Shown: piece after piece, positions 32,513 to 42,623 of the stretch
How the letters are laid out: every line of letters begins with the position of its first letter
How positions within the stretch are numbered: the stretch's first letter is position 1
Assembly (NCBI GenBank): GCA_014529385.2
Contig: CM043969.1
Coordinates: forward strand, 14,469,446 to 14,533,445
From: Adiantum capillus-veneris
Lineage: Eukaryota; Streptophyta; Polypodiopsida; Polypodiales; Pteridaceae
Reading direction: 5' to 3'
DNA: 64,000 bases
The notes under the pieces: model-generated
What the model was told of the DNA's origin: nothing
Database searches by the model: none
The model's input: only the letters and a program-made list of their open reading frames with translations
Translations under genes and position numbers: made by a program

Positions 32513-33696
32513 TGTCACGTGACACATCCAACCCTATGTGTCTGTGGACAAGCTACACCATGTTCAGGGTTCAGTCAGTCAAGTCAAGTCTAGATTAGCA
32601 GTGATCTGGCACTTTTGTGAGTCTATTCGTAGACCGTGCATGCCCAGTCATTTAGCATAGATGCATATCCTCCGGTTGCACACAACATGATCATCAGTAT
32701 TCCCTTCAGAATCCATCAAATTCAGTCAGGGGAATTTTCCAGTGCATTTAGCCTATTTTCCCTATTTTTGGTTATTTTCATTTATTATTTTTAAGTGACT
32801 TTCCAACAAAAGTAGGTAGGGAAATTTTGCTAAGTTAATATATAAGCAAACCCAAGTTAGCACTTTCTGGCAGAAGAGGTAGCAAGAGCTTCCCGCTCAA
32901 CCGGCAACTTCTCAACAGTACCCCCTCAGCACTCTGGCGTTTTTGGATTTCCCCATCCTCGCCTACCCTCCAAGACCTGGCGTTTTCCAGCAGTGCTTGA
33001 TCGCTACCCTCCCAGCATTGCCTAGCGATTGCAGATCCCCATCATCGCCATCAAGTTCCAGTTTGCTAGTGTTTTCCCAAATCAGCCCCATCAGCGTTTT
33101 TGACTTTCCGGCCCAGATCAGCCTAGCGTTTTGGCTAGCAGCAAGAGTGCCTCAGGGTTTTTGGTTTTCAGCCCAACCCGCATCGGAATGACAACATTTT
33201 CAGCCCTAAGGGACAGCAGCAAATCAGCCCCAAGTTGGTTGCAGAAGTACCCTCAATTTCAGCCATAAAAATGCAGCCAAAACAGTCATTTTCAGCCACG
33301 GAAACAGTCCCGAAATTCAGCAGTTAGAAGATCTCAGATTTCAGCCATCAAGTTGTCGTCATCACTGTCATCGTCATCGGCATAGTCCAAGTTGCATCAG
33401 TCTATTGCATACGCATTGTACCACTTTGTGCAATCAAAAAGTAGACCACTCTCGCCGACGAGAGTGGGGCCTTCGGAGGAGGGTTTTACGTCTCTGGTGT
33501 CGTATCTCTCTTCTCACTCTATCTCTCAGTCTCCTACACTTGCACGCACATTGTCCATTCGCTTTGTTCGTGATCATAGCACTTTCCATTAAGAACGGAA
33601 GGCTCTACCTTCCATATGAAGTAAAAGGAACCTTGAGCACAGTTTGGAGCACTCATCTTGAGCAAAGCGCAAACAATCATTCCGCTGCACCTAACA
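32513..33696 (+). repeat. LTR2 of element X1
   Basis: TGTCACGTGACACATCC ... GCACCTAACA, 1184 bp, close to LTR1. A TATA box (AATATATAAGC) is at about 32837-32847. Confidence 0.9.
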
Positions 33697-34251
33697 CAAA
33701 TCCATGCAAGAAACATCGGAAGGCAGTGAAAGAAGTTATGAGATGTTTGAATGGTACAAAAGACATGTGCATTTTCTTTGCAAGAAAGGAAGCGTGTGTA
33801 ATGGGTTACATGGATGTAGATTATGCAAGAGACTTGGACAAGAGAAGATCCATTTCAGGCAATGTCTTTGAATTTATTAAAGGTTTCGTGGCAATCTCGT
33901 TTGCAAGATTTTATTACCTTGTCTACTACGGAGGCTGAATATGTTGCAGCTTCAAAAGCTTACAAGGAAGCTCTATGGCTCGGTCGACTAGTAGGAGACT
34001 TGGGAATTAATGTTGAGGTGCGTGTGTTACATTGTGATAGCGAAAGTGCTGTACTAGTGGCAAAGAACCCAGGGTTTCATGCAAAGACAAAGCATGTGGA
34101 TGTGACGTATCACTTCATTTGCAAGGTGCTCGAGGACAAGCAATGGCAGCTTGCCAAGGTTCACACGAGTGAGAATCTTGCTGATCTTCTAACAAAGGGC
34201 TTACCTTCAGAGCGGTTTGCACATTGTCGGGCACTCATGGGCATTGAGTAA
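33697..34251 (+). pseudogene. Copia-3 RNase H domain, right part
   Basis: Begins NPCKKHRKAVKEVMRCLNGT; frame 33405-33938 then shifts at about 33900 into 33823-34251: TLSTTEAEYVAASKAYKEAL, HCDSESAVLVAKNPGFHAKT, KHVDVTYHFICKVLEDKQ and ENLADLLTKGLPSERF, ending with the natural stop. RNase H residues D (MDVDYA), E (EAEYVA) and D (HCDSES) are present. The one frameshift is shared with the copy at 27359-27722, so it predates the duplication. Confidence 0.85.
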
Positions 34252-34602
34252 ATGATCATGATCATTGTCTACTTGCATTGTATGTATATATACATTGCCA
34301 GCCCTGCCTAAAGGCACAGTGTCTTTTTAAGTGGGAGGTTGTTGGTGTGGTAAAAGCCCAATGTGCCGTGCCTAACTGTTGGACGGTCGGACACTAATTG
34401 GAAACTAACACTGACCGTTCATTTTACATAAAACAATAAGGACTCATAACCCTAGTCACTATTTGTGATAGGAGTCCACGAGCTGTGTCTCCTCTTCTTT
34501 TCTCTTCTCCATTGCTGCACACATGCACACGCTCTCGCTCTCGCTTGTGCACTTAATGCAGGTGTAATCGAGGGCCATTACAGTTCTTTCAAGAGGGGGG
34601 AA
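34252..34602 (+). other. 3' untranslated part and polypurine tract of Copia-3
   Basis: Non-coding; ends in TTCAAGAGGGGGGAA (34588-34602), the polypurine tract. Confidence 0.75.
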
Positions 34603-35153
34603 TGTCACAAAGTATGATGTGGAGTGCCCAATTGAAAAGAATGGTTGAGAGGACAAGAGAAACTGAACCTAGAAGAACAGAAGAAGTTTTGAACCCCGAA
34701 GATTTAGGCGAGAGGCCTAAAGGGGGTAAGGAATTAAAAACCTAACCCCTGCCAACTTAAAGAACTTATGAGCACTGGTCGAGGGTCCTAACTCAAAAAT
34801 ATCAAAAGCTTGACATCTAGGATTGATTTCTATAAAAGGCGCTGACATGCTGACGTGGCAGATGCATGGAATTCCGTGATATGCACTGACAGTGTTGACG
34901 CGGCAGGCTGTATAGATTTCCGAAAAAATGCGCTAGTAGCATTTGCAGCTTTACGATCAAGTGCTTTTGGGGCTTTGCCTTTGAGCAACCCTTCTACGTT
35001 TATAAGTGCCCAAAGGCGGAGAGCATCAAGACGTAGAGTCTCAGAGAGAGTTGGACCCTTGGGAGTTGTACTTTGTGAAGAGCAATAGGAAAGAAACACC
35101 GAAAGGAGCGCTGATCTTAGGGGCTAGTGCGTCTTGGCTCGGAACTCTGGCGT

Positions 35154-35203
<50 letters not shown>

Positions 35204-35276
35204 CGTTCAGTGATTTTATAGTTTCTGTTTGTGTGGTGCTATTGATTTCTTGCTTGGAATGTCCAAGCCTGGAACA
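34603..35276 (+). repeat. 3' LTR of Copia-3
   Basis: TGTCACAAAGTATGATG ... CCAAGCCTGGAACA, 674 bp, aligned with 25302-25986. It holds a CT microsatellite of about 46 bases (35155-35201), longer than in the 5' LTR. Confidence 0.85.
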
Positions 35277-35630
35277 AAAGTCTTGAAACTTGGAACGCAA
35301 CTTGGTTCTTGAAAAGCAACTTCTTGGAAGAGATCTCTTTGCAGAGAACCCTTTCTCCCAATCCTACACACAAGAGAGGAGTGTTCTCGGGTTCCTTCTC
35401 GTAAATCAGCCCCGTCTACGATGTTTGTAGGCTGAAAACAGAGAAAAACAGCAACTTGTCGCGATGGAAACAATCTCCGAGGCACTTCTTCGTGATGGAA
35501 CCTGCCTACTTGGTCCTTGCGACATCTAGTGCACTTGGGGCATCCATGGGAGTCATCGGGGGCATCCTCTTGGTGGCTAAAATGTGCATCAGCTTGGGGG
35601 TAATAATGGCGCCTTTCTTTCCTACTCGCG
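35277..35630. other. Unassigned segment after Copia-3
   Basis: Its first 20 bases resemble what follows the 5' LTR of Copia-3 (AAGTCT.GA.ACT.GG at 25988 and 35278), as if an LTR were followed again by element interior. No protein match was recognised. Confidence 0.35.
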
Positions 35631-36276
35631 CCACGTGCCAATAGAAAAGAACAGACTTTTAACACTTCAATAACAACTGAACTGAAAGAGAGAGACGACA
35701 CGCGACACGGAGTGGCGGAATTCCACTTTAGAGAGTATTGGCCCCAAACCTTGGCCCCCCCTTTCGGTATTTCTTTATATTGTATCAACATGGTACAAGC
35801 CGGTACTCCAGACTCTGCACCTTCGCCAGGAAGCATGCCAGAGAATGAGCCCTTAGCACATATTTAAAGGCCCTTGGCCTATGAAAAGCAGTTACAGTGA
35901 AAAGCCTTCAAAACTCAAAAGCTTCTGGTCCAAAAGCAATGCCAAAAAGCTGCCAGCATAATTTACAGAAATCCGTACAGCCTGTCACATCATCAGCCAG
36001 CGCAAAATGCGGAAATCCGTACAACCTGCCACGTCATCATCCAGCGTAATTTACAGAAATCTGCCACGTCATCAACAGCTACGCAATTTTCTTATGTGTG
36101 TGTGTGGGTCCTACTTTAGTTCCTTTATGTCACTTGGGGCCCCATCGGACGGTGTCCCCATAAGTTGGTAGGACTTCTTCTTCTGTTACTTGTTCTTCTT
36201 AGGGTTTAGGCCCCTCGGCCGGCATCTGTCAATTGGCTCCATTCTTTAGGCTTTGACACGTCAGCAATTTGTGACA
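35631..36276 (-). repeat. 3' LTR of element G
   Basis: On minus it starts TGTCACAAATTGCTGACG and shares with 39020-39136 the stretch ACGTGCCAATAGAAAA and the run through GAGAGAGACGACACGCGACA (35690-35710 and 39083-39103). The left limit is where similarity starts; the last bases of the LTR seem to be lost. Contains the shared R-region motif at 35738-35770 (minus). Confidence 0.7.
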
Positions 36277-36297
36277 TCTCTCCTTCTTGAAAGAGAG
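36277..36297 (-). promoter_or_regulatory. Polypurine tract of element G
   Basis: Minus strand CTCTCTTTCAAGAAGGAGAGA next to the LTR start. Less pure than in other elements here. Confidence 0.55.
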
Positions 36298-37167
36298 TAA
36301 TCGTCTGCGATTATAGCATATCTGCAAAACAACTCAAGTTAGCTCAAAAATTTCCGAGGGTCATTCCGAGGGACATTTAGTTTGCTCTTTTTGTTGAGGA
36401 GTTAGCTTCTCCTTTCGGCTCTTTTGATCAAGGAGTTAGCTTCTCCTTTCGTCTAGATCGGAACTCTTGATATTCCGGCGTAGTAAAATTAGCCATCACA
36501 CCCAAACCGTACTGATCTTCCACTGGTGTCTTGATGTACTAAAATTACATACCCAGGCAATCTCATCCAATTAGGAATATTCAGTAGTTGGCACATCACA
36601 ATTCAACACAAATGCTTACATATGCATGTTACAAGACATAGAAACATAAAGCCGCCGATGAACGCTCCCCCCGCAAATAACCATCTAGGTCCGGGCCATG
36701 AGCTGTTCAACGACTCCCTCATCGCTCCTCCCGCAAATAACCTAAAAAGGTCCGGGCCATGAGATATAGAGGCCTATTACAACCAAACGCCCCCCAGACC
36801 GCAGCTTGCGTTGTTTGGAGGTGCTGAGAGTAACCACTACTCAGACTTCTTAATACTCCCCTCGTAAATAACCATGCAGGTCCGGGCCATGAGTAAGAAC
36901 ACTTTTCAATCATTCAATACTCCCCCCGCAAATAACCACAAGGGTCCGGGCCAAGAGTATGAACAAGCATTTTCAAACATCATTTCTCACCCTCCACCCG
37001 AGAGTAAAACCACCAATCATTGAAACCAGTATTAAAACCAGAGTCAAACATTTCAAATCGGCACCAAGACAGGTTCAAAACAGATACAATCCATTTCAAA
37101 CAAAGTTTCAAACAATACTTTCTCAAACAAAGTTCAAAAGTATCTAACTATAAACCAACTAGAGAGT
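36298..37167 (-). other. Non-coding tail of element G
   Basis: No pol motif. It includes a 2-copy GGAGTTAGCTTCTCCTTTCG repeat (36404-36420 region and 36435-36453) and the 4-copy repeat listed separately. Confidence 0.55.
36664..36957 (-). repeat. Four dispersed copies of a 39-bp repeat
   Basis: Copies at 36664-36702, 36724-36763, 36855-36893 and 36919-36957. On minus each reads CTCATGGCCCGGACC, a variable 4-6 bases, GGTTATTTGCGG and a purine run GGGGAG. Each copy thus ends in a polypurine-like tract. Confidence 0.9.
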
Positions 37168-37785
37168 TCATTCAGGGTTTTTTTTGGAGAACCGAACTTT
37201 GAGGACGACTGGCTTGCCCTTCTGCATCACGGTGATGGTTCGGTTCCGACCCTGGAGAGTTGCATCATTCTTGTCATGCGAAGGCATGCCTAATAGAACG
37301 TCACAATTGCCCAACTTCATGATGTGGAAATCAGCTTTTCCATGATAATCTTGAATAGTCATTGGAAGAGCACCAATGAGTGGTGCCACTTTCTGAGTTT
37401 GCCCCGTGGCTAGCTCAGCTTCAATTTCTCCACCCTTTGCATCATAATCAAAGTGCATTTGCTTTAAGAATCTTGGATGGATGAAGTTCTCTGTAGCTCC
37501 GGGGTCAGAGAAAATAAGGGCTTTGAAGCCATTGACTTTGCCATATGCTTGACACAATTCATTTGTACTTTCAAGGCGTATGCCATAGATGTCAGGTACT
37601 AATCCAATAGCCGGTTTAGCTCGTTTGACTGGAGATGGTCCTGGATTTCTGTCGATCGTCGACGCGGGAGTCGGCTCCGCGGGTCTGTCAGTGCGTTGGG
37701 GACAACCAAAATAGTTATGTCCTGTTTTAAAGCATCCAAAACATCTGCCTTCTTGTAGTAAGGTGTCTCGTGGTTGAGGTGTCAA
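37168..37785 (-). CDS. Gag zinc knuckle and protease of element G (D-P-G active site)
   Basis: 205 codons. CFGCFKTGHNYFGC (about residues 15-28) is an intact C-x2-C-x4-H-x4-C zinc knuckle that binds RNA. FKALIFSDPGATENFIHPRF (residues about 87-106) is the protease active-site segment, D-P-G-A-T instead of D-S-G-A-T. IMKLGNCDVLLGMPSHDKND is the C-terminal protease motif (D.LLGMP). The frame ends shortly after, at a TGA or TAG-type stop, with no RT following. The ORF is otherwise intact, so the Ser to Pro change stands out. Confidence 0.75.
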   Translation of the reverse strand: MTPQPRDTLLQEGRCFGCFKTGHNYFGCPQRTDRPAEPTPASTIDRNPGPSPVKRAKPAIGLVPDIYGIRLESTNELCQAYGKVNGFKALIFSDPGATENFIHPRFLKQMHFDYDAKGGEIEAELATGQTQKVAPLIGALPMTIQDYHGKADFHIMKLGNCDVLLGMPSHDKNDATLQGRNRTITVMQKGKPVVLKVRFSKKNPE

Positions 37786-38994
37786 ACGAGGCCTTTGTGG
37801 TTGACTTTCATGAGACTCTCGAATTTGTTCTTTGTTGGCGAGAGTTGTGGTTAGTGGCTGGAGATTCTTCTGTGGTAAACTCCAGCTTTCCCTTCATTAG
37901 TTTGTAGCCGACTGCGGCATGGACCATAAGTTCTTACATGGTGGAGACTTGCTTGGATAGATAATATTCTTGCAATGTTGATGGTAGTCCAATTGTGTAT
38001 CGCTCGCATTGGGACTCCAAGGGAACAGATCTAAAGGACACCGGAAGGTGCACGTCGAGAAACCTTCGGGTATATTCGTCCATGGTTTCGGTGTAAAGCA
38101 TTTTCAAGTTTCCCCACTTTGCCAAAATCCGGACTTCAAACATAGAAGTCATGTAACTACGTGCAAAAACTGTCTTGAAAGCTTGCTAGGTCCTTGGAGC
38201 ATGCGGTTGTGTCGCGATTAAACTCCACCATTGCATAGCATTATCTTTAAGAAATCCTGCTGCTCGAGAAATCTTGGATTCTTCTGTATAGTTCCCTAAA
38301 GCATAGATGTTGTCGAATTGTTGTAGGAACTGCAATGCTTTCTTGTGATCTTTCACCCCGGAAAAAGTGAAAAATTTGACTGTCGTGCCGCCATCTTTGA
38401 AATCTTTGGGTTGGTTAGGCGCATATCCCGGGTATGGATAATAAGGGTATCCATATGGGCTCCAACCATTGTAGCCTGGTGGTGGCTGTGGTGGTGGAGG
38501 TGGGGGCAATGGCGGTGGCAAAGGTGGTTATACTGGATCAGGGTCAGATGGCTGCACCATATTCCTGAAAACTCCCCCGATCGGAACACTCGGCTAAGAA
38601 GGTTGCCGGTTAGAAGCTCTCGTACTTTCTGAGGCCGGAGGAGGAGGTACCACCTGGGGCATCAGAGGGGGTAACATGTAGTTCAAAAATTGTTGAAAAC
38701 TTTGCAGCATCGGAAGATTCTGCTGAGGATGCCGCGAAAGAATGTCGTAAGTTCGTTGAGCAGAAACTGCAAATATTTTGTTGAATCCATGAATTCCAAG
38801 TCTTGGGGTTCTTTATGGCTTATGCCCTGTAAGACATATCGATGAAGACGGGAGCACACCCGATGCGCGATGAAGTAAGGGTGGGAGTGCCTAATAAGTC
38901 CGTGGACGGAGGTCAAAGATGCCTCGAATAAACTTCCGATGGCTCTGTCTGCTCTTTTGTATAACCGGTATGCTTTCAGAAAAGCACACGCCTG
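37786..38994 (-). pseudogene. Gag of element G
   Basis: Pieces on the minus strand: a 108-codon frame starting in the primer site (MVSKHQACAFLKAYRLYKRA; 38994 down), a proline-rich segment MPPPLPPPPPPQPPPGYNGW (38521 on), then the capsid-type domain VKFFTFSGVKDHKKALQFLQ, QFDNIYALGNYTEESKISRA and FLKDNAMQWWSLIATQP, and, after a frameshift at about 38160, RILAKWGNLKMLYTETMDEY then TRRFLDVHLPVSFR. A..WW and the later Y..RF are retrotrans_gag landmarks. At least two frameshifts. Confidence 0.75.
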
Positions 38995-39008
38995 ATGCTT
39001 TGATACCA
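38995..39008 (-). promoter_or_regulatory. Primer binding site of element G
   Basis: Minus strand TGGTATCAAAGCATC next to the LTR end; close to the initiator-Met tRNA site. Confidence 0.75.
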
Positions 39009-39009
39009 T

Positions 39010-39136
39010 TGTCACAAGACGGGCACCACGTGCCAATAGAAAATAACAGACTTTTAACACTTCAATAACAACTGAACTGAAAGAGAGAGACGACACGCGA
39101 CACGGAGTAGCGGAATTCCACCCCAGAGAGTATTGG
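39010..39136 (-). repeat. 5' LTR fragment of element G
   Basis: 127 bp at the inner end of the LTR, starting on + TGTCACAAGACGGG, cut at 39137 by the LTR of element H. The missing remainder was not found on the other side of H. Confidence 0.75.
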
Positions 39137-39771
39137 TGTCACAAAATGGTGACGTGGCAAACCCTAAACACATACTAATTTGGGGCAGCAGAATTAGAGA
39201 GTAGTGCAGCCCCGTGAAATGCGAAAATTGCGGACCTGGATGACGTGGCAGTTTCCGTTCGAGTGCTGACGTGGCAGCCCGCAAAATGGGCGGAAATCGC
39301 GGACAGCTGCGGCAATTGCTTTTTTTTGGCATGCTTTTCAGGCTACGCAATTTTGATGGAGAGAAAGCTTATTGCTTTATTTTCCTACGCAAGTTGAGAA
39401 AGAGAGAGAAGCTTTTTGCTGTAGTTTTCAAGAAGCTTTTATTGGCAGCTTTTGAGGCTTTAGATTTCAGCTTCTGGGGCTTTGCTTTTAGCAACCCTTG
39501 TACTTTAAATAAGCGGGCTGGCTTCTCATAACTCAGAGCATTTTGACGCAGAGTCTTGAGTGTGAGCGCCTGTCCGCACTCTTGTACTTTGAAATCAGAT
39601 TAACACAAAAAGAAATACCGAAAGGGGCGCCAGTCTTTGGGGCCAATATCTCTAGGCACGGAACTCTGCCGGGCCAGTGTCGAATTAAATTGTGAACTGT
39701 GAACTGTTTTGAAGTGGTTATTTGGTGCTATCGTGGTAGATTCTTGACTTGGAGTGTCCAAGTCTGTTACA
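39137..39771 (+). repeat. 5' LTR of element H
   Basis: TGTCACAAAATGG ... CCAAGTCTGTTACA, 635 bp. Three TGACGTGGC sites (39150-39158, 39241-39249, 39267-39275), a TATA-like TTTAAATAAGC at about 39503, and the R-region motif at 39613-39645. Confidence 0.9.
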
Positions 39772-39772
39772 G

Positions 39773-39784
39773 TGGTATCAGAGC
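39773..39784 (+). promoter_or_regulatory. Primer binding site of element H
   Basis: TGGTATCAGAGC, an exact initiator-Met tRNA primer site, one base after the LTR. Confidence 0.9.
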
Positions 39785-39924
39785 ACGGCCGATTTCTCTT
39801 CTACAGGAAATCCGGTCCCAATTTTTTTTTCCGTGGCACCTAGGGTTCAGGCAAGGATCAGTCGACTCCCTCTGCATTCGGAGAGGCAGGAAGGGATCAC
39901 AACGAAGATTCGGGCAAGGAGTAT

Positions 39925-41477
39925 GTCTTGCCTCAGCCTACTCAGGCGGAGCGTCGAGAGATGGAGCGTCGTCAATTGATCGGCGATGCAACAAAGATGC
40001 TGCTCAATTTTGCGAAGGACCCAAAATTTGCAAAATATATGACTTCTTTCCAAGAAGTGCACGTGCAATGGCAGAAAACCACAACACCACCCCCAAAACC
40101 GCTCTCAAGAAACAATCTGCTCCTAAGAAGTATATAGAGGAGGAATTAGAAGAGGTGGTTGATGCGCGAATTGGTCAGCTTTTTGACACTCAGAACAAAG
40201 CTAAAAAGCACGACGAAAAGCAGAAGAAAGGCACGTGACTTCCCAGGCTATTTGGGTTTCAGTCGACTTTTGAAAAGGCAAAGGAACAGAAGAAGCGTGT
40301 TCGATTTGAAGGAGTACCCAGTTTTTCTTCTTCTTCTTCTTTTGACAGTTCTTCTAGCTCATCTGACTCGAGCGAAGAAGATCGAAAAGGCAAAAAGCAA
40401 AGCAAGAAACAACGCTTCTGAAAGGGTAAGAAAAAGGCAAAGAAGTCTAAATCTCGCCTAGTGAGAGATCTACAGAGGACTCGTCTACCGACAGTTCAGA
40501 CTTTGACGATAGCAACTTTTATGCAAAGAAGAAGAATTTTTATAAAGCCAACCAATATGACTTTCTGGAAGATAAAAGCAAGAAAGTCCGAGAGTTTAAG
40601 GAAGGTGGACAGTCAATTAAATTTGACACGTTTACGGGATATAGAGATGCTTCAAAGGCTTTGCCTTTTGTACTGCAGTTTGACATTGCTTTCGCGGGAG
40701 GACGCTACTCAGAGCACTCTTAAGATTCAGAGAGGTGCCTATTACTGTAAGGGGAATGCTCGAACTTGGTGGTCCACGCTTCTTTTAAACAAGAGTGCGC
40801 TAGTTAAATGGCTGAAATTTAAGAAGCTTTTTATTTTTTCTTGGCTGACTCGAGAGTATGTACGATATACGAGCTGCTTGGAACCATCTTCGGATGACCA
40901 AGAAAGATACAATGGACGCTTATTGCGAGAGATTCTGGAGCTCTTTTCTACTCGCCTCTTCATTCAAGAAGATCTCGTTCAGAGAACAGATTGAGCGGTT
41001 TACCTTGGTCTACCTACAGAGATCCGAGATCACTGCTTGGAACAGAAGTCAGCTTCTATTCAGGAGTTGATGAGTCATGCGAAACGGGGTTTTGCCATTC
41101 ATCTAGCAGTCTGATCTATCCCACCGATGAGGTCATGACACAAAGAGCCGAACAGACTTCAACAAATGAAAGTAGAAAGAGAAAGAGCAACCCAGAAAAG
41201 AAGAATGCACGACCCAAGCTTACTCCTCAGGAGCGGGCTCGCTTCATTAGAGAAGGGAAGTGCTTTGGATGCGGGGGAATTGGACATATCTCCGCGAAGT
41301 CCCCTAGAAAGGCACAGAAAGAACCGAATAACAACGACGACGAAAGGCCTGAGAGTTCGAGAGCAGCTGAGGAACGTGGAAGAAAAGGCAAGATGAAAAC
41401 AGGATGGTTCCAGATTGTGTGGGTACCGATCCCAACACGATGGACGAGAGTACAGAAATTTGCCGAGCTTGGGGCAA
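39925..41477 (+). pseudogene. Gag of element H
   Basis: N-terminal piece 39928-40137 (MPQPTQAERREMERRQLIGD), a Ser/Asp and Lys-rich linker (40300-40470), the capsid-type domain in alternating frames (IKFDTFTGYRDASKALPFVL at 40620-40680, YYCKGNARTWWSTLLLNKSA at 40740-40800, IRAAWNHLRMTKKDTMDAYC at 40864-40925), and the frame 40991-41477 with KLTPQERARFIREGKCFGCG and then GIGHISAK: a zinc knuckle C-x2-C-x4-H whose last Cys is Ser. The frame is cut at 41477 by the LTR of the minus-strand insertion. At least four frameshifts. Confidence 0.8.
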
Positions 41478-42623
41478 TGTCACAAAACAGGAGCGTACAC
41501 GAGCACTTAGAAATCTGAAAGTATAATACGTTGCAAATATGAGAGAAGGGAGAATATTATTGGGGACCAGAAGATGGGCTGGTCCCCCCCGTTAAGAGTA
41601 TTCTTTATTCAGGGAGAATTCTTATACAAGCACGAGAACCCGAGGAAACCCCTCTGTTCTGTAATCTTAGACCCGAAGGTCGTGCTTTCCCGTAAAGGGC
41701 TTGGGCACAAGGCCGTTCCTTCCCGTAAGGGACTTGGGCGTGAAGCCGTACTTTCCCGGCGTGAAGCCGTACTTTCTCGCAAGGGACTTAGGCGTGAAGC
41801 CGTACTTCCCATGAGGGGCTTTCCCATAAGACGGGAGATTCTTGCAAAACAAACCACACAAAGCAACAATTCTCAATGCGTATCAACACCTTATACCTGT
41901 CGCTCCTTGCTCGGAAAAGCGACCTCCGTACTCAATCGTCACACGAACACTTGCAATTTCCGTCGCCAACACTTGCTCCAGAATCCCAGCGCTGGCTCCT
42001 TCTGCTGCTTCCGGCATGCTGAAACTGAAACGTTGGCTACTACTTTATAGGGCCTGGCACCCGGCGATAATAGAGCCGAAAAAAGCAGGACCCTAGCGCC
42101 CTAGAGAGAGGAGAGAGAGAGATCGCAGATTTCAGCCCCCTGCGTAGCTTTTAGCGCTGGCCTTTTTTTTAATAAGAGCCTTGCTTTATTTTTTTAATAA
42201 AAGGGCTGGTCACTTAAAAGTGACCGGCCACTTTATAAAATAAAGTGTGAACCTGTTCAAACTTTAAAAACTCACTCAGTTAGTGAAAACAATGCTACAC
42301 GAACACATTCCAGGCGTCCCCGGGTGCAGGACACGACACAGATGCAATGCAGACACAGACTCCTCGCGGGAAAGCATCTGCCCTCCCGCGAATGTTCCTG
42401 CTTTTCGTAAAAAGCTTCATTGAACCCATCTTTATTCTTGTGCTTGCGTTCTTACGCGTATTTTCTTACTCAGTTCGGATTTCCTCCTTAGCCTACGGAA
42501 TGCCCCCTTTCTGATGCACCCGTCACCCATCATGTGACGCATCAGGGGCACTCGTAACCCGGCCCTTTCCACCGAACTTACGGAAACTCCTTCGCGATGT
42601 TTACCGTCACCCATCAAATGACA
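41478..42623 (-). repeat. LTR of the inserted chromovirus (family X-related)
   Basis: TGTCA/TGACA ends on +. The inner part matches the LTR at 46977-48126 in reverse orientation: GTGTACGCTCCTGTTTTGTGACA-type end, ACCAGCCCATCTTCTGGTCC (41567-41586 on minus) and the CCCGCGAGGA..CT.TGTCTGCATT segment. The outer end at 42623 is tentative because no clean polypurine tract lies next to it. Confidence 0.6.
41677..41830. repeat. ~33-bp tandem repeats inside the LTR
   Basis: Four full and one shortened unit of the type AGCCGTACTTTCCCGTAAGG plus GACTTGGGCGTGA. A unit without its middle (41744-41764) is also present. The array creates the short reading frames seen on both strands here. Confidence 0.9.

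Larger units (their letters stand above)
26171..33696 (+). mobile_element. Element X1: Gypsy-like retrotransposon with gag and protease but no RT
   Basis: LTRs at 26171-27358 and 32513-33696 differ only slightly by eye. The interior has leader, gag and protease (28058-32059), a non-coding tail and a polypurine tract, with no trace of RT, RNase H or integrase. It would need enzymes from another element. Insertion site: TAAAT on the left and CAAAT on the right, one mismatch. Oddly, LTR1 is followed by 364 bp of Copia-3 RNase H (27359-27722) in place of a primer site; the same 364 bp follow LTR2 at 33697, so the 5' junction has been rearranged. Confidence 0.85.
25302..35276 (+). mobile_element. 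Copia-3, internally deleted Copia element hosting element X1
   Basis: Two LTRs in direct orientation (25302-25986 and 34603-35276), flanked by GAAGT (25297-25301) and AAAGT (35277-35281), a 4 of 5 match. Of its coding region only the end of RT and RNase H remain (26051-26170, 27359-27722, 33697-34251). Gag, protease, integrase and most of RT are gone, and no tRNA primer site follows the 5' LTR. Element X1 lies inside the RT/RNase H junction. Confidence 0.8.
35631..39136 (-). mobile_element. Element G: minus-strand Gypsy-like element with gag and protease only
   Basis: Minus-strand order: partial 5' LTR (39136-39010), primer site (39008-38995), gag (38994-37790), protease (37785-37168), a 870-bp non-coding tail with four copies of a 39-bp repeat, polypurine tract (36297-36277), 3' LTR (36276-35631). 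There is no RT, RNase H or integrase. The 5' LTR is cut by insertion of element H at 39137. Confidence 0.8.

Noticed and set aside
35216-35836. 206-codon frame on the minus strand
   Set aside because: It runs across the end of the Copia-3 LTR, the unassigned segment and the element G LTR, so it spans three unrelated pieces.
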